NCBI GenBank assembly: GCA_964399535.1
Contig: CAYNRE010000037.1
Span: 102,153-166,152 of the forward strand
Source: CAYNRE01 sp964399535
Lineage (GTDB): Bacteria > Planctomycetota > Planctomycetia > Pirellulales > CAYNRE01
Length of the DNA: 64,000 nt
Direction: 5' to 3'
Shown here piece after piece: positions 25,175-34,327 of this stretch. A program made the translations under genes and the position numbers. The first letter of the stretch is position 1, and every line of letters starts with the position of its first letter. The notes under the pieces were generated by a model, which was not told the DNA's origin, searched no databases, and saw only the letters and a program-made list of their open reading frames with translations.

Positions 25175-26140
25175 ATGAGAATCGTGCTTTGCTATCCGGT
25201 CGAGCCGCGGCATGTCGCCCAGATCGCATCCTGCGCTCCAGGGGCTGAAGTGGTCGACGCCGGGCAGTCGGGGGTGGCCCGCGAGTTGCTCTCGGCCGAT
25301 TTGTTCTGCGGCCATGCCAAGGTGCCGGTTCCCTGGGACGAGGTGGCGGCCCAAGGTCGGCTGCGGTGGATTCAATCCTCGGCGGCGGGGCTCGATCATT
25401 GCCTGGTTCCCGCGGTGGTCGATTCTCCGATTCGCGTGACCAGTGCCTCGGGCGTTCTGGCCGACCAGGTGGCCGAACAAACGCTGGCGCTGCTGCTGGG
25501 GCTGTTGAGGTCGTTGCCGGTGTTTTTTCGAGCCCAAGCGGCTCGCGATTTCACGCGCCGGCCAACCCGCGACCTGCATCGCGCCACGGTGGGCATTGTG
25601 GGGCTGGGGGGCAACGGGCGCCGGCTGGTGGAAGTGCTGGCGCCGTTTCGCGTGCGGATTTTGGCGACCGATTACTACCCCGTGGCCAAGCCCGCCGCGG
25701 TCGAGCGGCTACTACCGCCGGAGCGGCTGGCCGAGATCTTGCCGGAACTCGACATCTTGATCTTGGCGGCGCCGTTGACCGAAGCGACCCGCGGCATGAT
25801 CGATCGGCAGGCCCTAGGCCTGCTTCGCCGCGGAGCGATTCTGATTAACGTGGCGCGGGGGCCGCTCGTGGTCGAGCCCGACCTGCTGGCGGCGCTGGAA
25901 AGCGGTCAGCTGGGCGGAGCGGGGCTCGACGTAACCGCGGAGGAACCGCTCCCCGCCGACAGCCCGCTTTGGGACCAGCCCGCGGTAATCATCACCCCGC
26001 ACGTGGGAGGCCAAAGCGCCCGGCGGATCGATGACATGACCGACTTTTTTTGCGCGAACCTGCGCCGCTACCTGGACGGTCGGCCACTGGTGAACGAAGT
26101 CGATAAGCGGCTCGGGTTTCCGCCCCCAGCGACTGGCTGA
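25175..26140 (+). CDS. D-2-hydroxyacid dehydrogenase family protein
   Basis: A 321-residue NAD(P)-dependent oxidoreductase. The Rossmann motif ATVGIVGLGGNGRRLVEVL lies near residue 147; catalytic Arg is in NVARGPLVVEPDLLAAL, Glu in DVTAEEPLP and His in VIITPHVGGQS. The family reduces 2-oxoacids to D-2-hydroxyacids (D-lactate, glycerate, phosphoglycerate-type enzymes); substrate is not evident. The ATG at 25175 starts MRIVLCYPVEPRHV, in accord with the first strand of the catalytic domain. It is followed by a GC-rich 220-base gap before the kinase gene. Confidence 0.9.
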   Translation: MRIVLCYPVEPRHVAQIASCAPGAEVVDAGQSGVARELLSADLFCGHAKVPVPWDEVAAQGRLRWIQSSAAGLDHCLVPAVVDSPIRVTSASGVLADQVAEQTLALLLGLLRSLPVFFRAQAARDFTRRPTRDLHRATVGIVGLGGNGRRLVEVLAPFRVRILATDYYPVAKPAAVERLLPPERLAEILPELDILILAAPLTEATRGMIDRQALGLLRRGAILINVARGPLVVEPDLLAALESGQLGGAGLDVTAEEPLPADSPLWDQPAVIITPHVGGQSARRIDDMTDFFCANLRRYLDGRPLVNEVDKRLGFPPPATG

Positions 26141-26341
26141 CTGCGGGGGCAGCGGCGCGGGGGCAGCGGTGCGGAGGCAGGGTGGCCGGCAGCCTGGCAG
26201 ACTGCGTCGCCTGGGCCGCACCCCGTGTGGCGGTCGGCCCCCAGGGTGACAAGAACCGCTCTGGACGGGAACCGCAGGCCAGCTTTTAATTTGGACCGGC
26301 GGCGGGGGTGTCGCCCGAATGGCCCAGCATTATCCAGTGAG

Positions 26342-26359
26342 GGCCTGCCGCGGCAGGCC
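26342..26359. promoter_or_regulatory. 18-bp perfect palindrome just before the kinase start
   Basis: GGCCTGCCGCGGCAGGCC is self-complementary over 18 bases and ends 8 bases before the ATG at 26368. The only ribosome-binding-like bases (GGCAGG) lie inside it, so it could be an operator or, in RNA, a structure hiding the start. Confidence 0.45.
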
Positions 26360-26367
26360 TGGTCGCC

Positions 26368-27474
26368 ATGCTTTCCACCACGCACCAGCCTAGCCAGGCC
26401 ACGCTGACCTACGGAGGCGAACCGAAGCAGCGGTCGCGGCCCGAGGAATTAGTGCGCCGCTACCAGAGCCTGCTGGCCGACCAGCGCCATAGTTGGACCG
26501 ATCACCACCGCCTGTTGCGGCCGCTGGGCTCGGGCGGCCAGGGGGTGGTTTACCTTAGCGAGCGCCGCGGCACCGACGGCTTTACCCTGCCGGTGGCGCT
26601 GAAGGTGTTTTCGCCCGAGCGGTTTCCCGATGCCCGGAGCTACGATTTGGCCATGTCGCGCATGGCCCAGGTGGCGGCCCGGGTAGCCCAAATTCAGCAA
26701 GACACGCTGCTCGACGTGCACAATTTCATCGACCGCCAGCGGATTCGCGTGATGGAGATGGAATGGGTCGACGGCTATGACCTGAGCCGGTTGCTGACCA
26801 CCGAGATGTATGAGCGGGCCCGGGGCCGGGTCAGCCAGCGCCGCTGGGAATACATCAACCGGGTGATCGTGACGGCGGGCCCCAGCCAGCCGCGGCTGAA
26901 GCCGGGCATCGCCGTGTCGGTGCTGCGCGAGTGTCTGGCCGCGCTCTCGGCGCTGCATCGCGAGGGAATCGTGCATGGCGACGTGAAGCCGTCGAACGTC
27001 ATGCTGAAGCGCACGGGCAACGCCAAGCTGGTCGACATCGGAGCCTCGTTCGAGATCGATCGCCCCCCCGCGCGGCGCACCTGCACCCCGGCCTACGCGG
27101 CCCCCGAGGTGCTCGACGGCTCGGAATGTACGCCGCTTTCCGACCTGTGCAGCCTGGGCTACGTGGTGGTCGAGATGCTGGCCGGGCGGCCCCCCTTTCT
27201 GGGCCTAACCGCATATCGCGATCTGCTCGAGGCCAAGCGGATGCTGGTCCACCGCTTGCCCCAGATGTTGCCCGAGGAAGTGGTGTGCAACGAACTGCTG
27301 ATGAACCTGTTGCGGGGGTTGGTGGCCGCCGACCCGGTGCGGCGCTTTCCCAGCGCCGAGGCCGCCGACCTGGTTCACGAGGGGGCCGCCAGTTTCCAGC
27401 GACAACTGGTTAAGGGGGACCTGGCCAGCGAATACGAGAACGAGATTCGCGTCTGGCTCGAGGAGCTGGAATGA
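26368..27474 (+). CDS. divergent Ser/Thr protein kinase
   Basis: A 368-residue eukaryote-like kinase without a membrane segment. Glycine loop GSGGQG is at 54-59, ATP-anchoring Lys at 79 (VALKV), catalytic loop HGDVKPSN at 203-210, metal-binding DIG (for DFG) at 223-225 and APE at 245-247, with the helix-F Asp in PLSDLCSLGYVVVEML. Two oddities: the catalytic loop is HGD rather than HRD (non-RD kinase), and the segment expected to be helix C (85-112, SYDLAMSRMAQVAARVAQIQQ) contains no glutamate to pair with Lys79. An N-terminal 45-residue extension is unassigned. Its stop overlaps the surE start by four bases (ATGA), so the two are co-translated. Confidence 0.85.
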   Translation: MLSTTHQPSQATLTYGGEPKQRSRPEELVRRYQSLLADQRHSWTDHHRLLRPLGSGGQGVVYLSERRGTDGFTLPVALKVFSPERFPDARSYDLAMSRMAQVAARVAQIQQDTLLDVHNFIDRQRIRVMEMEWVDGYDLSRLLTTEMYERARGRVSQRRWEYINRVIVTAGPSQPRLKPGIAVSVLRECLAALSALHREGIVHGDVKPSNVMLKRTGNAKLVDIGASFEIDRPPARRTCTPAYAAPEVLDGSECTPLSDLCSLGYVVVEMLAGRPPFLGLTAYRDLLEAKRMLVHRLPQMLPEEVVCNELLMNLLRGLVAADPVRRFPSAEAADLVHEGAASFQRQLVKGDLASEYENEIRVWLEELE

Positions 27475-28214
27475 GCACCGGCGATGGTCCGTCGCCTCCC
27501 GCGGCCGGCCGCCCGCGCTTCCTGGTGACCAACGACGACGGGATCGAGGCCCCGGGGCTGGCCGCCCTGGTCGAGGCCCTCAGTTCGCTCGGCTCGTGCC
27601 TGGTGGTTGCCCCCCGCGATCACCTCTCGGGCTGCAGCCATCAGGCCACCACGGGCCGGCCGCTGGAACTGGCGACCCTGGCCGCCGACCGGCACCACCT
27701 GGACGGTACTCCGGTGGATTGCACCCGGCTGGGGCTGACCCAGGTCGATCCGCACGCGGACTGGGTCATCTCGGGCATCAACGCCGGGGGTAACCTGGGG
27801 GCCGACGTCTATCTGTCGGGCACCGTGGCCGCGGTGCGCGAGGCGGCGTTGTTGGGCCGGCCGGGAATCGCCATTTCGCAATACATCAGCCGGCGGGGAC
27901 CGCTCGATTGGAATCGGGCCAGCCGCTGGACTGCCCAAGTCGTGCGGCAGCTACTCGAACGGCCTTGGAGGGCTGGCCAGTTTTGGAACGTGAACCTGCC
28001 GCACGGAGAGCACGACGAGCTACCCCCGCTGGTCGATTGCCCACTGGACCCGCACCCGTTGCCCTTGGTGTATGAACTGAGCGACGGCCGCTATCACTAC
28101 CGAGCCCGGTATCAAGACCGGCTGCGGGCCGAAGGGGCCGACGTCGACGTTTGTTTTTCCGGTCGCGTGGCGATTACCGAGCTGCGGCTTTCGATCGCCG
28201 GCACGCTCGGCTAA
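27471..28214 (+). CDS. surE: 5'/3'-nucleotidase SurE
   Basis: A 247-residue metal-dependent nucleoside-monophosphate phosphatase. The metal-binding NDDGIEAPGL is at residues 18-27; VAPRDHLSGCSHQAT, GTPVDCTRLGL and SGINAGGNLGADVYLSGTVAA complete the active site. SurE enzymes hydrolyse 5' and 3' nucleotides and short polyphosphate. The start codon overlaps the kinase stop, and there is no separate binding site, so expression depends on the kinase reading frame. A regulatory link between the pair is possible but unproven. Confidence 0.93.
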   Translation: MSTGDGPSPPAAGRPRFLVTNDDGIEAPGLAALVEALSSLGSCLVVAPRDHLSGCSHQATTGRPLELATLAADRHHLDGTPVDCTRLGLTQVDPHADWVISGINAGGNLGADVYLSGTVAAVREAALLGRPGIAISQYISRRGPLDWNRASRWTAQVVRQLLERPWRAGQFWNVNLPHGEHDELPPLVDCPLDPHPLPLVYELSDGRYHYRARYQDRLRAEGADVDVCFSGRVAITELRLSIAGTLG

Positions 28215-28370
28215 CGGTACCGGTCCGCCGCGCGAAGGGCGTACGGCTCCCCTGCACTCGGCAGCGGCGCACCGGTCGAACCGCCCGCGCCGCCGCTGTT
28301 TCGTTTGGCGGTTGCGGTGCTTGCCACCCCGAAGGAGGGCATCGGGGTCGCTTGGGTTGGCGCGACGCGG

Positions 28371-28376
28371 TATACT
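28371..28376 (+). promoter_or_regulatory. probable -10 element of the phosphorylase gene
   Basis: TATACT lies 38 bases before the ATG at 28414, in an otherwise very GC-rich gap. No strong -35 is spaced to it (CGCTTG at 28349-28354 is the best). Confidence 0.35.
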
Positions 28377-28413
28377 GCGGTGCTGCCTCACGCGTCGTAA
28401 GGAGACACGATCG

Positions 28414-30612
28414 ATGAGCCGGACCGAGTATTCCGCCGCCCACCTCGACGAACCGAGTTTGAATGGGCTCTCGCCCCTGACCATGTACGAGAAGTGTCAG
28501 GCGCTCTCGCGCAACCTGTGGTGGAGCTGGCAGTCCGACGTAACCGACCTGTTTCGCGACCTCGATCCCATTCGCTGGCGCCAACTCGACCACAACCCCG
28601 TGGCCCTGCTGGCGGAGTTTACGCCAGAACGGCTGGAAATGCGGGCCGGCGAGTTGGTGTTGTACAGCCGGATCAATCACGCCTTTCGGCGGTTGAAAGA
28701 GTACCTGGCCAACGACCAAACCTGGGGCAGTACCCACGCCGGGGTGCTGGGCTCGAAGCCCGTGGCCTATTTCTCGGCCGAGTTCGGCGTTCACGAATCG
28801 GTGCCAATCTACTCGGGCGGCCTGGGGGTGCTTTCCGGCGACCATATCAAGAGCGTCAGCGGGCTGGGGGTGCCGCTGGTGGCGATCGGTTTGTTTTACA
28901 CCCAGGGCTACTTCAAACAGCACCTCGACGAACAGGGCTACCAGCAGGAGGAGTATTTCGACACCAAGGTGGAGAACGTGCCGATCGAGCCCGCCGTGGG
29001 CCCCAGCGGCCAACCCATCGTGGTCAAAATCGAAACCCGTAGCGGTCCGCTCTTGGCCAAAGTCTGGCTGATGCACGTGGGCCGGGTACGGCTCTATCTG
29101 CTCGACTGCGATACCGACGGAAACAAGCCCGAAGATCGCAAGCTGACCAGCCGGTTGTACGGCGGCGACCAGCGGACGCGAATTCGTCAGGAATTGGTTC
29201 TGGGCGTGGGGGGAATGCGGGCCCTGAGGGCCTTGCACATCAGCCCGGGCGTGTACCACTTAAACGAAGGGCATAGCGCGTTTGCCGTGCTCGAAGCCAT
29301 TCGCGAACGCATGCAGGACAACGGCATGTCGTTCGACGACGCGCTCCGCGAGGTGGCCCGGCACACCGTGTTCACCACCCATACCCCGGTGCCCGCCGGC
29401 CACGACCGGTTCGATGCCGGACAGATCGAAGAGCACTTGGGCCCGCTGGGCGACGAACTGGGGATCTCGCACGAACAACTCATGGGATTGGGGCGAGTCG
29501 AACCGCAGAATCCGCATGAACCGTTTTGCATGACCGTGCTGGGGCTGAAGCTGTCGCGGCGGGCCAACGCCGTAAGTTCCTTGCATGGCCACGTCAGCCG
29601 GCGGATGTGGGCTCACCTCTGGCCTTGGTGCGTCGAGGAGGAGCTGCCCATCGGCCACATCACCAACGGCGTGCATGTGCCCACCTGGCTGGCCTGGCAG
29701 ATGCGGGCCTTGTATGACCGCAACTTCGAACCCAATTGGTTCCGCCGGATGGGCGAACCGGGGGCCTGGCAACAGATTTACAACGTGGACCCGGGCGAAC
29801 TCTGGGAAACCCACTACGCGCTCAAAAACCTGCTCTTGGCGTTCGTGCGGCGCCGGCTGAGCCGGCAGTGTCGCCGCCGGGGCGAGCCCGACGATGTGGT
29901 CGAAGCCACCCGGACCATGCTCGACCCCAACGTGCTCACGATCGGGTTCGCCCGCCGGTTTGCCACCTACAAACGGGCCGACCTGATTCTTTCCGACCCC
30001 GACCGGTTGAGCGAGCTGGTCAACGACCCGCAGCGGCCGGTGCAGATTATTTTCGCCGGCAAGGCCCACCCGGCCGACGAGCCGGGCAAGCAGCTCATCA
30101 AGCGGGTGGCCAACCTGCGGCGCGACCCGCGATTCGCCGGCAAGGTGGCTTTCGTCGAGGACTACGACATCAACGTCTGCCGTCACCTGGTGCAGGGGGT
30201 CGACGTGTGGCTCAATAACCCGCGCCGCCCGCTCGAAGCTTCGGGCACCAGCGGGCAGAAGGCGGTGCTCAACGGCGGGCTCAACCTATCGGTGCTCGAC
30301 GGCTGGTGGGCCGAGGCCTACGACGGGTCGAACGGCTTCGCCATTGGCAAGGGCACCAGCCATGTTTCCGACGAGATCAGCGACCGCCGCGACGGCCAGG
30401 AGCTGTATCGCTCTCTGGAAGAGGAAGTGATCCCGCTGTTCTACGATCGCGACGTTGACGGGCTGCCGCGGCAATGGATTCGCCGCATGATGCGGTCGAT
30501 CAGTTCGCTAGCCTGGCGATTTAGCGCCCACCGGATGGTGATGGACTACGTGAATAGCGCCTACCTGGGCGCGGCCGGCGGCGTGAGCTGCGAAATGAGC
30601 CGGATGCGGTAG
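28414..30612 (+). CDS. glgP: alpha-glucan phosphorylase (GT35)
   Basis: A 732-residue PLP-dependent enzyme that releases glucose 1-phosphate from glycogen-type glucans. The N-terminal domain typical of the short bacterial alpha-glucan phosphorylases is at residues ~20-130 (NLWWSWQSDVTDLFRDLDP). The core follows: AYFSAEFGVHESVPIYSGG, LGVLSGDHIKS, NEGHSAFAVLE, THTPVPAGHDRF and FARRFATYKRADLIL. The C-terminal phosphate/PLP region reads EASGTSGQKAVLNGGLNLS then LDGWW, with the PLP lysine in the SGQKA segment. The ATG at 28414 has AGGAG 12 bases upstream. It appears monocistronic. Length is about 100 residues below the muscle-type enzymes, as usual for this subfamily. Confidence 0.93.
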   Translation: MSRTEYSAAHLDEPSLNGLSPLTMYEKCQALSRNLWWSWQSDVTDLFRDLDPIRWRQLDHNPVALLAEFTPERLEMRAGELVLYSRINHAFRRLKEYLANDQTWGSTHAGVLGSKPVAYFSAEFGVHESVPIYSGGLGVLSGDHIKSVSGLGVPLVAIGLFYTQGYFKQHLDEQGYQQEEYFDTKVENVPIEPAVGPSGQPIVVKIETRSGPLLAKVWLMHVGRVRLYLLDCDTDGNKPEDRKLTSRLYGGDQRTRIRQELVLGVGGMRALRALHISPGVYHLNEGHSAFAVLEAIRERMQDNGMSFDDALREVARHTVFTTHTPVPAGHDRFDAGQIEEHLGPLGDELGISHEQLMGLGRVEPQNPHEPFCMTVLGLKLSRRANAVSSLHGHVSRRMWAHLWPWCVEEELPIGHITNGVHVPTWLAWQMRALYDRNFEPNWFRRMGEPGAWQQIYNVDPGELWETHYALKNLLLAFVRRRLSRQCRRRGEPDDVVEATRTMLDPNVLTIGFARRFATYKRADLILSDPDRLSELVNDPQRPVQIIFAGKAHPADEPGKQLIKRVANLRRDPRFAGKVAFVEDYDINVCRHLVQGVDVWLNNPRRPLEASGTSGQKAVLNGGLNLSVLDGWWAEAYDGSNGFAIGKGTSHVSDEISDRRDGQELYRSLEEEVIPLFYDRDVDGLPRQWIRRMMRSISSLAWRFSAHRMVMDYVNSAYLGAAGGVSCEMSRMR

Positions 30613-31034
30613 GCGGGGGCCAGCGAGTCGGTTCGGCCGAACGCAGAAGCCCGCTCGGGTTGCGTGGGTACGCCGCGGCCGACGCAGGCAACTCTTGCCA
30701 TTAGACTCCGGTGAATCATCCGGGGGCGAATTCTGCGTTTACCCTCCGGGGTCTCCCCCCGACGTTCGCCCCTCAAGGGGCCAATCCCGTAATGCCGGGT
30801 GGCGCGACGTAAAGCAGCGCCCTGTGGTGTTCCGAAGCCTGCTGGCAGGGAAAACTCGCGCTGCGAGCAAGCGGCGAGCCGGTGGATTCGAGCTGTCTGG
30901 CATCCCTGTGCCGATTCGCCTTTGCGTTCTTTTTTTTCCTTTCTTTGCCAGCTTGTGTGGCAGAAGAGGGAACTTTGGTTCTTGCGGTCGGTGTTTTTCC
31001 AAGAAGGGGTTCGTGGTACCGCGAAGCGAGATCG
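30613..31034. other. intergenic region with pyrimidine-rich tract
   Basis: 422 bases between the phosphorylase and the convergent leucine-rich DUF6745 gene. It contains a C/T-rich run around 30917-30950 that is much lower in GC than its flanks. No gene, hairpin with T run, or RNA is evident. Confidence 0.45.
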
Positions 31035-32054
31035 TCATGCCTCCTGAACCGGTTGGTACCGATGCACGATCGAGTACCCTGCCGTCCAGGCAACCGCCTG
31101 TTGACACGAATTCACCTGAGGAGGAACCCGCAGCAGATAGCGATGACCGGTCGAGGGACAATGCACCTCGACCAAGCAATAGTCTTCGCCTCCATCAAGC
31201 CGAATTCGCAACAGGCGTCTGGGACCGCCCGCGTCGCTGTCCTGATCAATCACTTCCAGTGGTGCATGATCGACAAACCACTCGTAGCCCACTCGCTCGA
31301 GCAGGACGCGGCGCACCAGCGGGTTCGGCTCTTCCAGGATTTCGTCGATGGTGATGGATTGCGGGCTGAACGCTACGCGGTCGGAAACGGTCACTCCGTT
31401 CCAAAGCACTCGAACCGAGCGTAACGACCAGGGTAGCTGCTGAATGCCGGAGCCGGCGACGTCGATCGAAGACCGCAGATGAAATCCCTCGGGGAGCGAC
31501 TCAAGGCGTCGACACCCCCGAACGTCGAGCTGCTCCAAACGTCCCATTGCGCCGGGCAGTTGGGTAATGCGGGCACAGTCCCGAAGACAGAGCGAGACGA
31601 GGCTGGCGCCGAAGTCGTTCGGAAGATTCTCCAAGCGATAGCATCCCGAAAGATTGAGCTCGCGCACCCTCAGACCTGATGGAAGCTGTCTCAGGGATGA
31701 GCACCCAGCTAGATTAAGTCGTTGGACGTTCAGCCTAGCCACTTTAACCAATTGGCGACATTCCCGCGCATCGATGCGTTCGCGCACCCTTAGGTTGTCC
31801 GGTAGTTCGGCAATCGCCGACCGCGACAGGTCCAGACGATGACAAGAGAGCTCTCGCGGTAACCGCCGCAGGCCGGCACAATCGACCAACCGCAGGGTTT
31901 CTACTTCCAGCTCACTGGGTAGACGGAACGTGGTCTCACCGGAAAGATCCAGTGTGCCGCGAACCCGCATGCGCTTTTCCGCGCCACCGCCCAACAGGTA
32001 TGCGCGGGCAAGTGCCGCATCCCACGTTCGCCTGGGCAACCACGACCAAACCAT
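31035..32054 (-). CDS. leucine-rich-repeat protein with C-terminal DUF6745-like domain
   Basis: A 339-residue soluble protein. Residues ~30-215 are short leucine-rich repeats of about 20 residues (for example LRLVDCAGLRRLPRELSC, LNLAGCSSLRQLPSGLR, LNLSGCYRLENLPNDFG), with the Cys/Asp ladder of the LxLxxCxxLxxLP type. Residues ~240-339 match DUF6745: RRVLLERVGYEWFVDHA, EVIDQDSDAGGPRRLLRI and VHCPSTGHRYLLRVPP. I chose the ATG at 32054, preceded by GGGGGGCG. Upstream by 36 bases is a 101-residue gene; such a pair recurs in other bacteria as I recall. Function unknown; a binding or recognition role is likely. Confidence 0.8.
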   Translation of the reverse strand: MVWSWLPRRTWDAALARAYLLGGGAEKRMRVRGTLDLSGETTFRLPSELEVETLRLVDCAGLRRLPRELSCHRLDLSRSAIAELPDNLRVRERIDARECRQLVKVARLNVQRLNLAGCSSLRQLPSGLRVRELNLSGCYRLENLPNDFGASLVSLCLRDCARITQLPGAMGRLEQLDVRGCRRLESLPEGFHLRSSIDVAGSGIQQLPWSLRSVRVLWNGVTVSDRVAFSPQSITIDEILEEPNPLVRRVLLERVGYEWFVDHAPLEVIDQDSDAGGPRRLLRIRLDGGEDYCLVEVHCPSTGHRYLLRVPPQVNSCQQAVAWTAGYSIVHRYQPVQEA

Positions 32055-32090
32055 TGATCGCCCCCCGCCAGTGTCGAATCGCGCTCGCAA

Positions 32091-32396
32091 TCAATCGATC
32101 ACCAGACGATCAACCCCGGCGTGCGGATCATACTCCCGTTGAAACCACACGCGATACTGTCCGTGCTCGAGCCAAACCGTGGCGTGCTCGTCGTGCACGA
32201 GCTGAGCGAACTCGGCCACCACGTCCAGGAACAAGTTGCCACGGAACGAGAGTAGCTGGGCAGAGCCGGGATCGAGAATCCGGTGCTGATGGCCGGTCGA
32301 CTCTCCCTCGGCGACGACCAGGTCGGCCCGTCTGGCGGCCTGCGACGGTAGCCCTTCGATCGGTTCGAGGAAGACATCGCCTTGACGGATTAACAT
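32091..32396 (-). CDS. small partner protein of the DUF6745 gene
   Basis: A 101-residue soluble protein starting MLIRQGDVFLEPIEGLP. It has ordered beta-strand character, GESTGHQHRILDPG and a closing VWLEHGQYRVWFQREYDP motif, with several His residues (GHQHR, LVHDEHA) arranged as in cupin-like small barrels. The family is not named to me, but genes of this type often precede DUF6745 genes. The ATG at 32396 was chosen over upstream in-frame codons because homology-like features begin there. The 36-base gap to the leucine-rich gene suggests a two-gene operon. Confidence 0.7.
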   Translation of the reverse strand: MLIRQGDVFLEPIEGLPSQAARRADLVVAEGESTGHQHRILDPGSAQLLSFRGNLFLDVVAEFAQLVHDEHATVWLEHGQYRVWFQREYDPHAGVDRLVID

Positions 32397-32643
32397 GGTC
32401 CACTCCCACGCCAGGGCCGAAGCGCTTAACCCGGCGACGCGAACAGGAACGCTCCTTCGTAATCTAGCCGGTCGCATTCTCGGCGGCTACAACGCGTTGC
32501 AGACGGGCGCTGGCATCCAGCCGGATTCAGCACTTCAGATTCAAGGTGTGGCCCCGGAATTCCAAATCACCGTTGCCGGCGACTGGCGCCAGGATCGGCG
32601 CGACGGTCGCGGATCGACGCTCTGATCCATACCAGCAAGGCCC

Positions 32644-34131
32644 TTACGGCGCCGCCGGGGTCGTGGCGGCCGGCTTTTCCGCGCCCTTTTCCTCCGGCTT
32701 CTCCGCCCCTTTCTCGGCCGGCTCTTCCGGGCGCAGTCGCTCGGGCGTGGCCGGTACCTGTTCCACCAGCTCGTTGATCTCGCCCGGCCGCTTCTTCAGG
32801 GTGAAGGCGTCGTACAGCTCGCCCACCGCGGTGCGAGCCTCGTAGCGCAACGTGGGCCCGTCGAAGTGAATGATTTGGTAAAGCTGCGTGTCTTCGGCCG
32901 CCCGGCTCATGAAGTCGCGGCGGTCCAGGTCGTACATCTTGGGGCCGCTGACCGAAACCACGTAGACCGTGCCAGCCGTTTCATCGCGAACGTTCTGGCC
33001 CGAACCCAGGTTCTTGGGCACGTCGAGCGCCGTTCGGGCGTAGCTGTGGTCGTGGCCCGTCAGCACCAGGTCGACCCGATACTTGTCGAACACGGGTTTC
33101 CACAAATTGCGCAGCACCGGGTTGTCGCGCCCCCGGGCCGTGGAATACACCGGGTGATGAAAGGTGATCACCGTCCAGGCACACGGGTTCTCGGCCAATA
33201 GCCCTTCGAGCCAGGCCACCTGTTCCCGGATCAGGTCGTTGGAGTTGAGCGAAATGATGCGCACTCCCTGGTAATCGAGCCAATAGGCGGTTTCCTCGAG
33301 GCCCGGCGGACCGTTTTCGGGCAGAGCGAACTGGGGGCGCCACTGCCTGGCCAGTTGCCGGGCTTCGGTGCCGTCGGCCAGGGTGGTGCGGGGGTATTCG
33401 TGATTACCGGGCGTGGGCACGCTGGGAATCATGGCGTTGAGCCAGCCCCCGGCGTGGTGCCACTGGCCCCACTCCACGTCGCGGTGCCCGCTGTTGATCA
33501 GGTCGCCGGCGTGCAGGAAGAACCGGGCCTTGGGTGCGTCGCGCTGGGCTTCGCGCACCACGCGCGACCACAGCGAACGGACGTCGTTCTGGGCATCGCC
33601 GAAGTAAACGAACGAAAACGGCTGGGGTTCCAGGCTGGCTGTCGAGAAGTGGTACCACTCGGTCCAGTTGGCGCCGTCTCCCACGCGATATGCGTATCGC
33701 GTGGCGGGCTGCAGTTGCGTGAATTGAACCGTGTGGTAATGGGCCGGGCCGGTTTCGGTATCCAGGAACACGGTGTCGGCCGCGAGGGTCTTGGCGTTTT
33801 CGACGAAGCCCGGGCCGGCGTCGGCCTGGGCCCACTGGGCGCAGGCTCGCTTGACGCTGGCGTCGGTCCGCCAGGTAACGGCCTGAGTCGTGCTCGGGTC
33901 GTTCTTCCAGGTAAGCACCACGCGATCGGGCATGGGGGTGGGGCGGTAAATGGTTTCATCGGCCACTTTCACCGGGCCATGGTCGTGGTCGGTCTCGTCG
34001 TCGTGAGCCCAGGCCGGCAGCGGAGCCAGTAGAAGTTGCACCGTCAGGAGCAACAGGGCCGGCAGCGCTGGTTGGCCTTGAGCTCGTCGTGTGCGAATCC
34101 GACCGCTCAGCGGGTTCCAAGGGGTGTCCAT
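32644..34131 (-). CDS. exported purple-acid-phosphatase-like metallophosphoesterase
   Basis: A 495-residue secreted enzyme. The ATG at 34131 is followed by a basic N region and a hydrophobic signal (LPALLLLTVQLLLAPLPAWA, cleavage after AWA). An N-terminal fibronectin-type/PAP domain (VVLTWKNDPSTTQAVTWRTD, YHTVQFTQLQPATRYAYRVG) precedes the catalytic domain, which carries the dimetal motifs YFGDAQND, LHAGDLINSGH, PTPGNHEY, VITFHHPVYS and LTGHDHSYAR. The tail is a low-complexity Glu/Lys/Pro repeat (EKGAEKPEEKGAEKP). Purple acid phosphatases hydrolyse phosphate esters and some phosphoanhydrides. Phosphate scavenging is the likely role. Confidence 0.9.
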   Translation of the reverse strand: MDTPWNPLSGRIRTRRAQGQPALPALLLLTVQLLLAPLPAWAHDDETDHDHGPVKVADETIYRPTPMPDRVVLTWKNDPSTTQAVTWRTDASVKRACAQWAQADAGPGFVENAKTLAADTVFLDTETGPAHYHTVQFTQLQPATRYAYRVGDGANWTEWYHFSTASLEPQPFSFVYFGDAQNDVRSLWSRVVREAQRDAPKARFFLHAGDLINSGHRDVEWGQWHHAGGWLNAMIPSVPTPGNHEYPRTTLADGTEARQLARQWRPQFALPENGPPGLEETAYWLDYQGVRIISLNSNDLIREQVAWLEGLLAENPCAWTVITFHHPVYSTARGRDNPVLRNLWKPVFDKYRVDLVLTGHDHSYARTALDVPKNLGSGQNVRDETAGTVYVVSVSGPKMYDLDRRDFMSRAAEDTQLYQIIHFDGPTLRYEARTAVGELYDAFTLKKRPGEINELVEQVPATPERLRPEEPAEKGAEKPEEKGAEKPAATTPAAP

Positions 34132-34327
34132 CGTGGCGCGATCCTTTACCTTTGCACAAAACAAGTTCGAGTAGCCAGACCCGGCGGCCAAGAGCCGCCC
34201 ATCCGCCCGGGAGTGTCTTAGCATAATCCAACGAGCGCGGCGATGTGACCCAGCCCCCGGGCGAGATTGGCTTGCGGGCGCGGGCCCGGTGAACCAGGTC
34301 TCGAGCGACTGCTTGCCAGTTGCGGCG

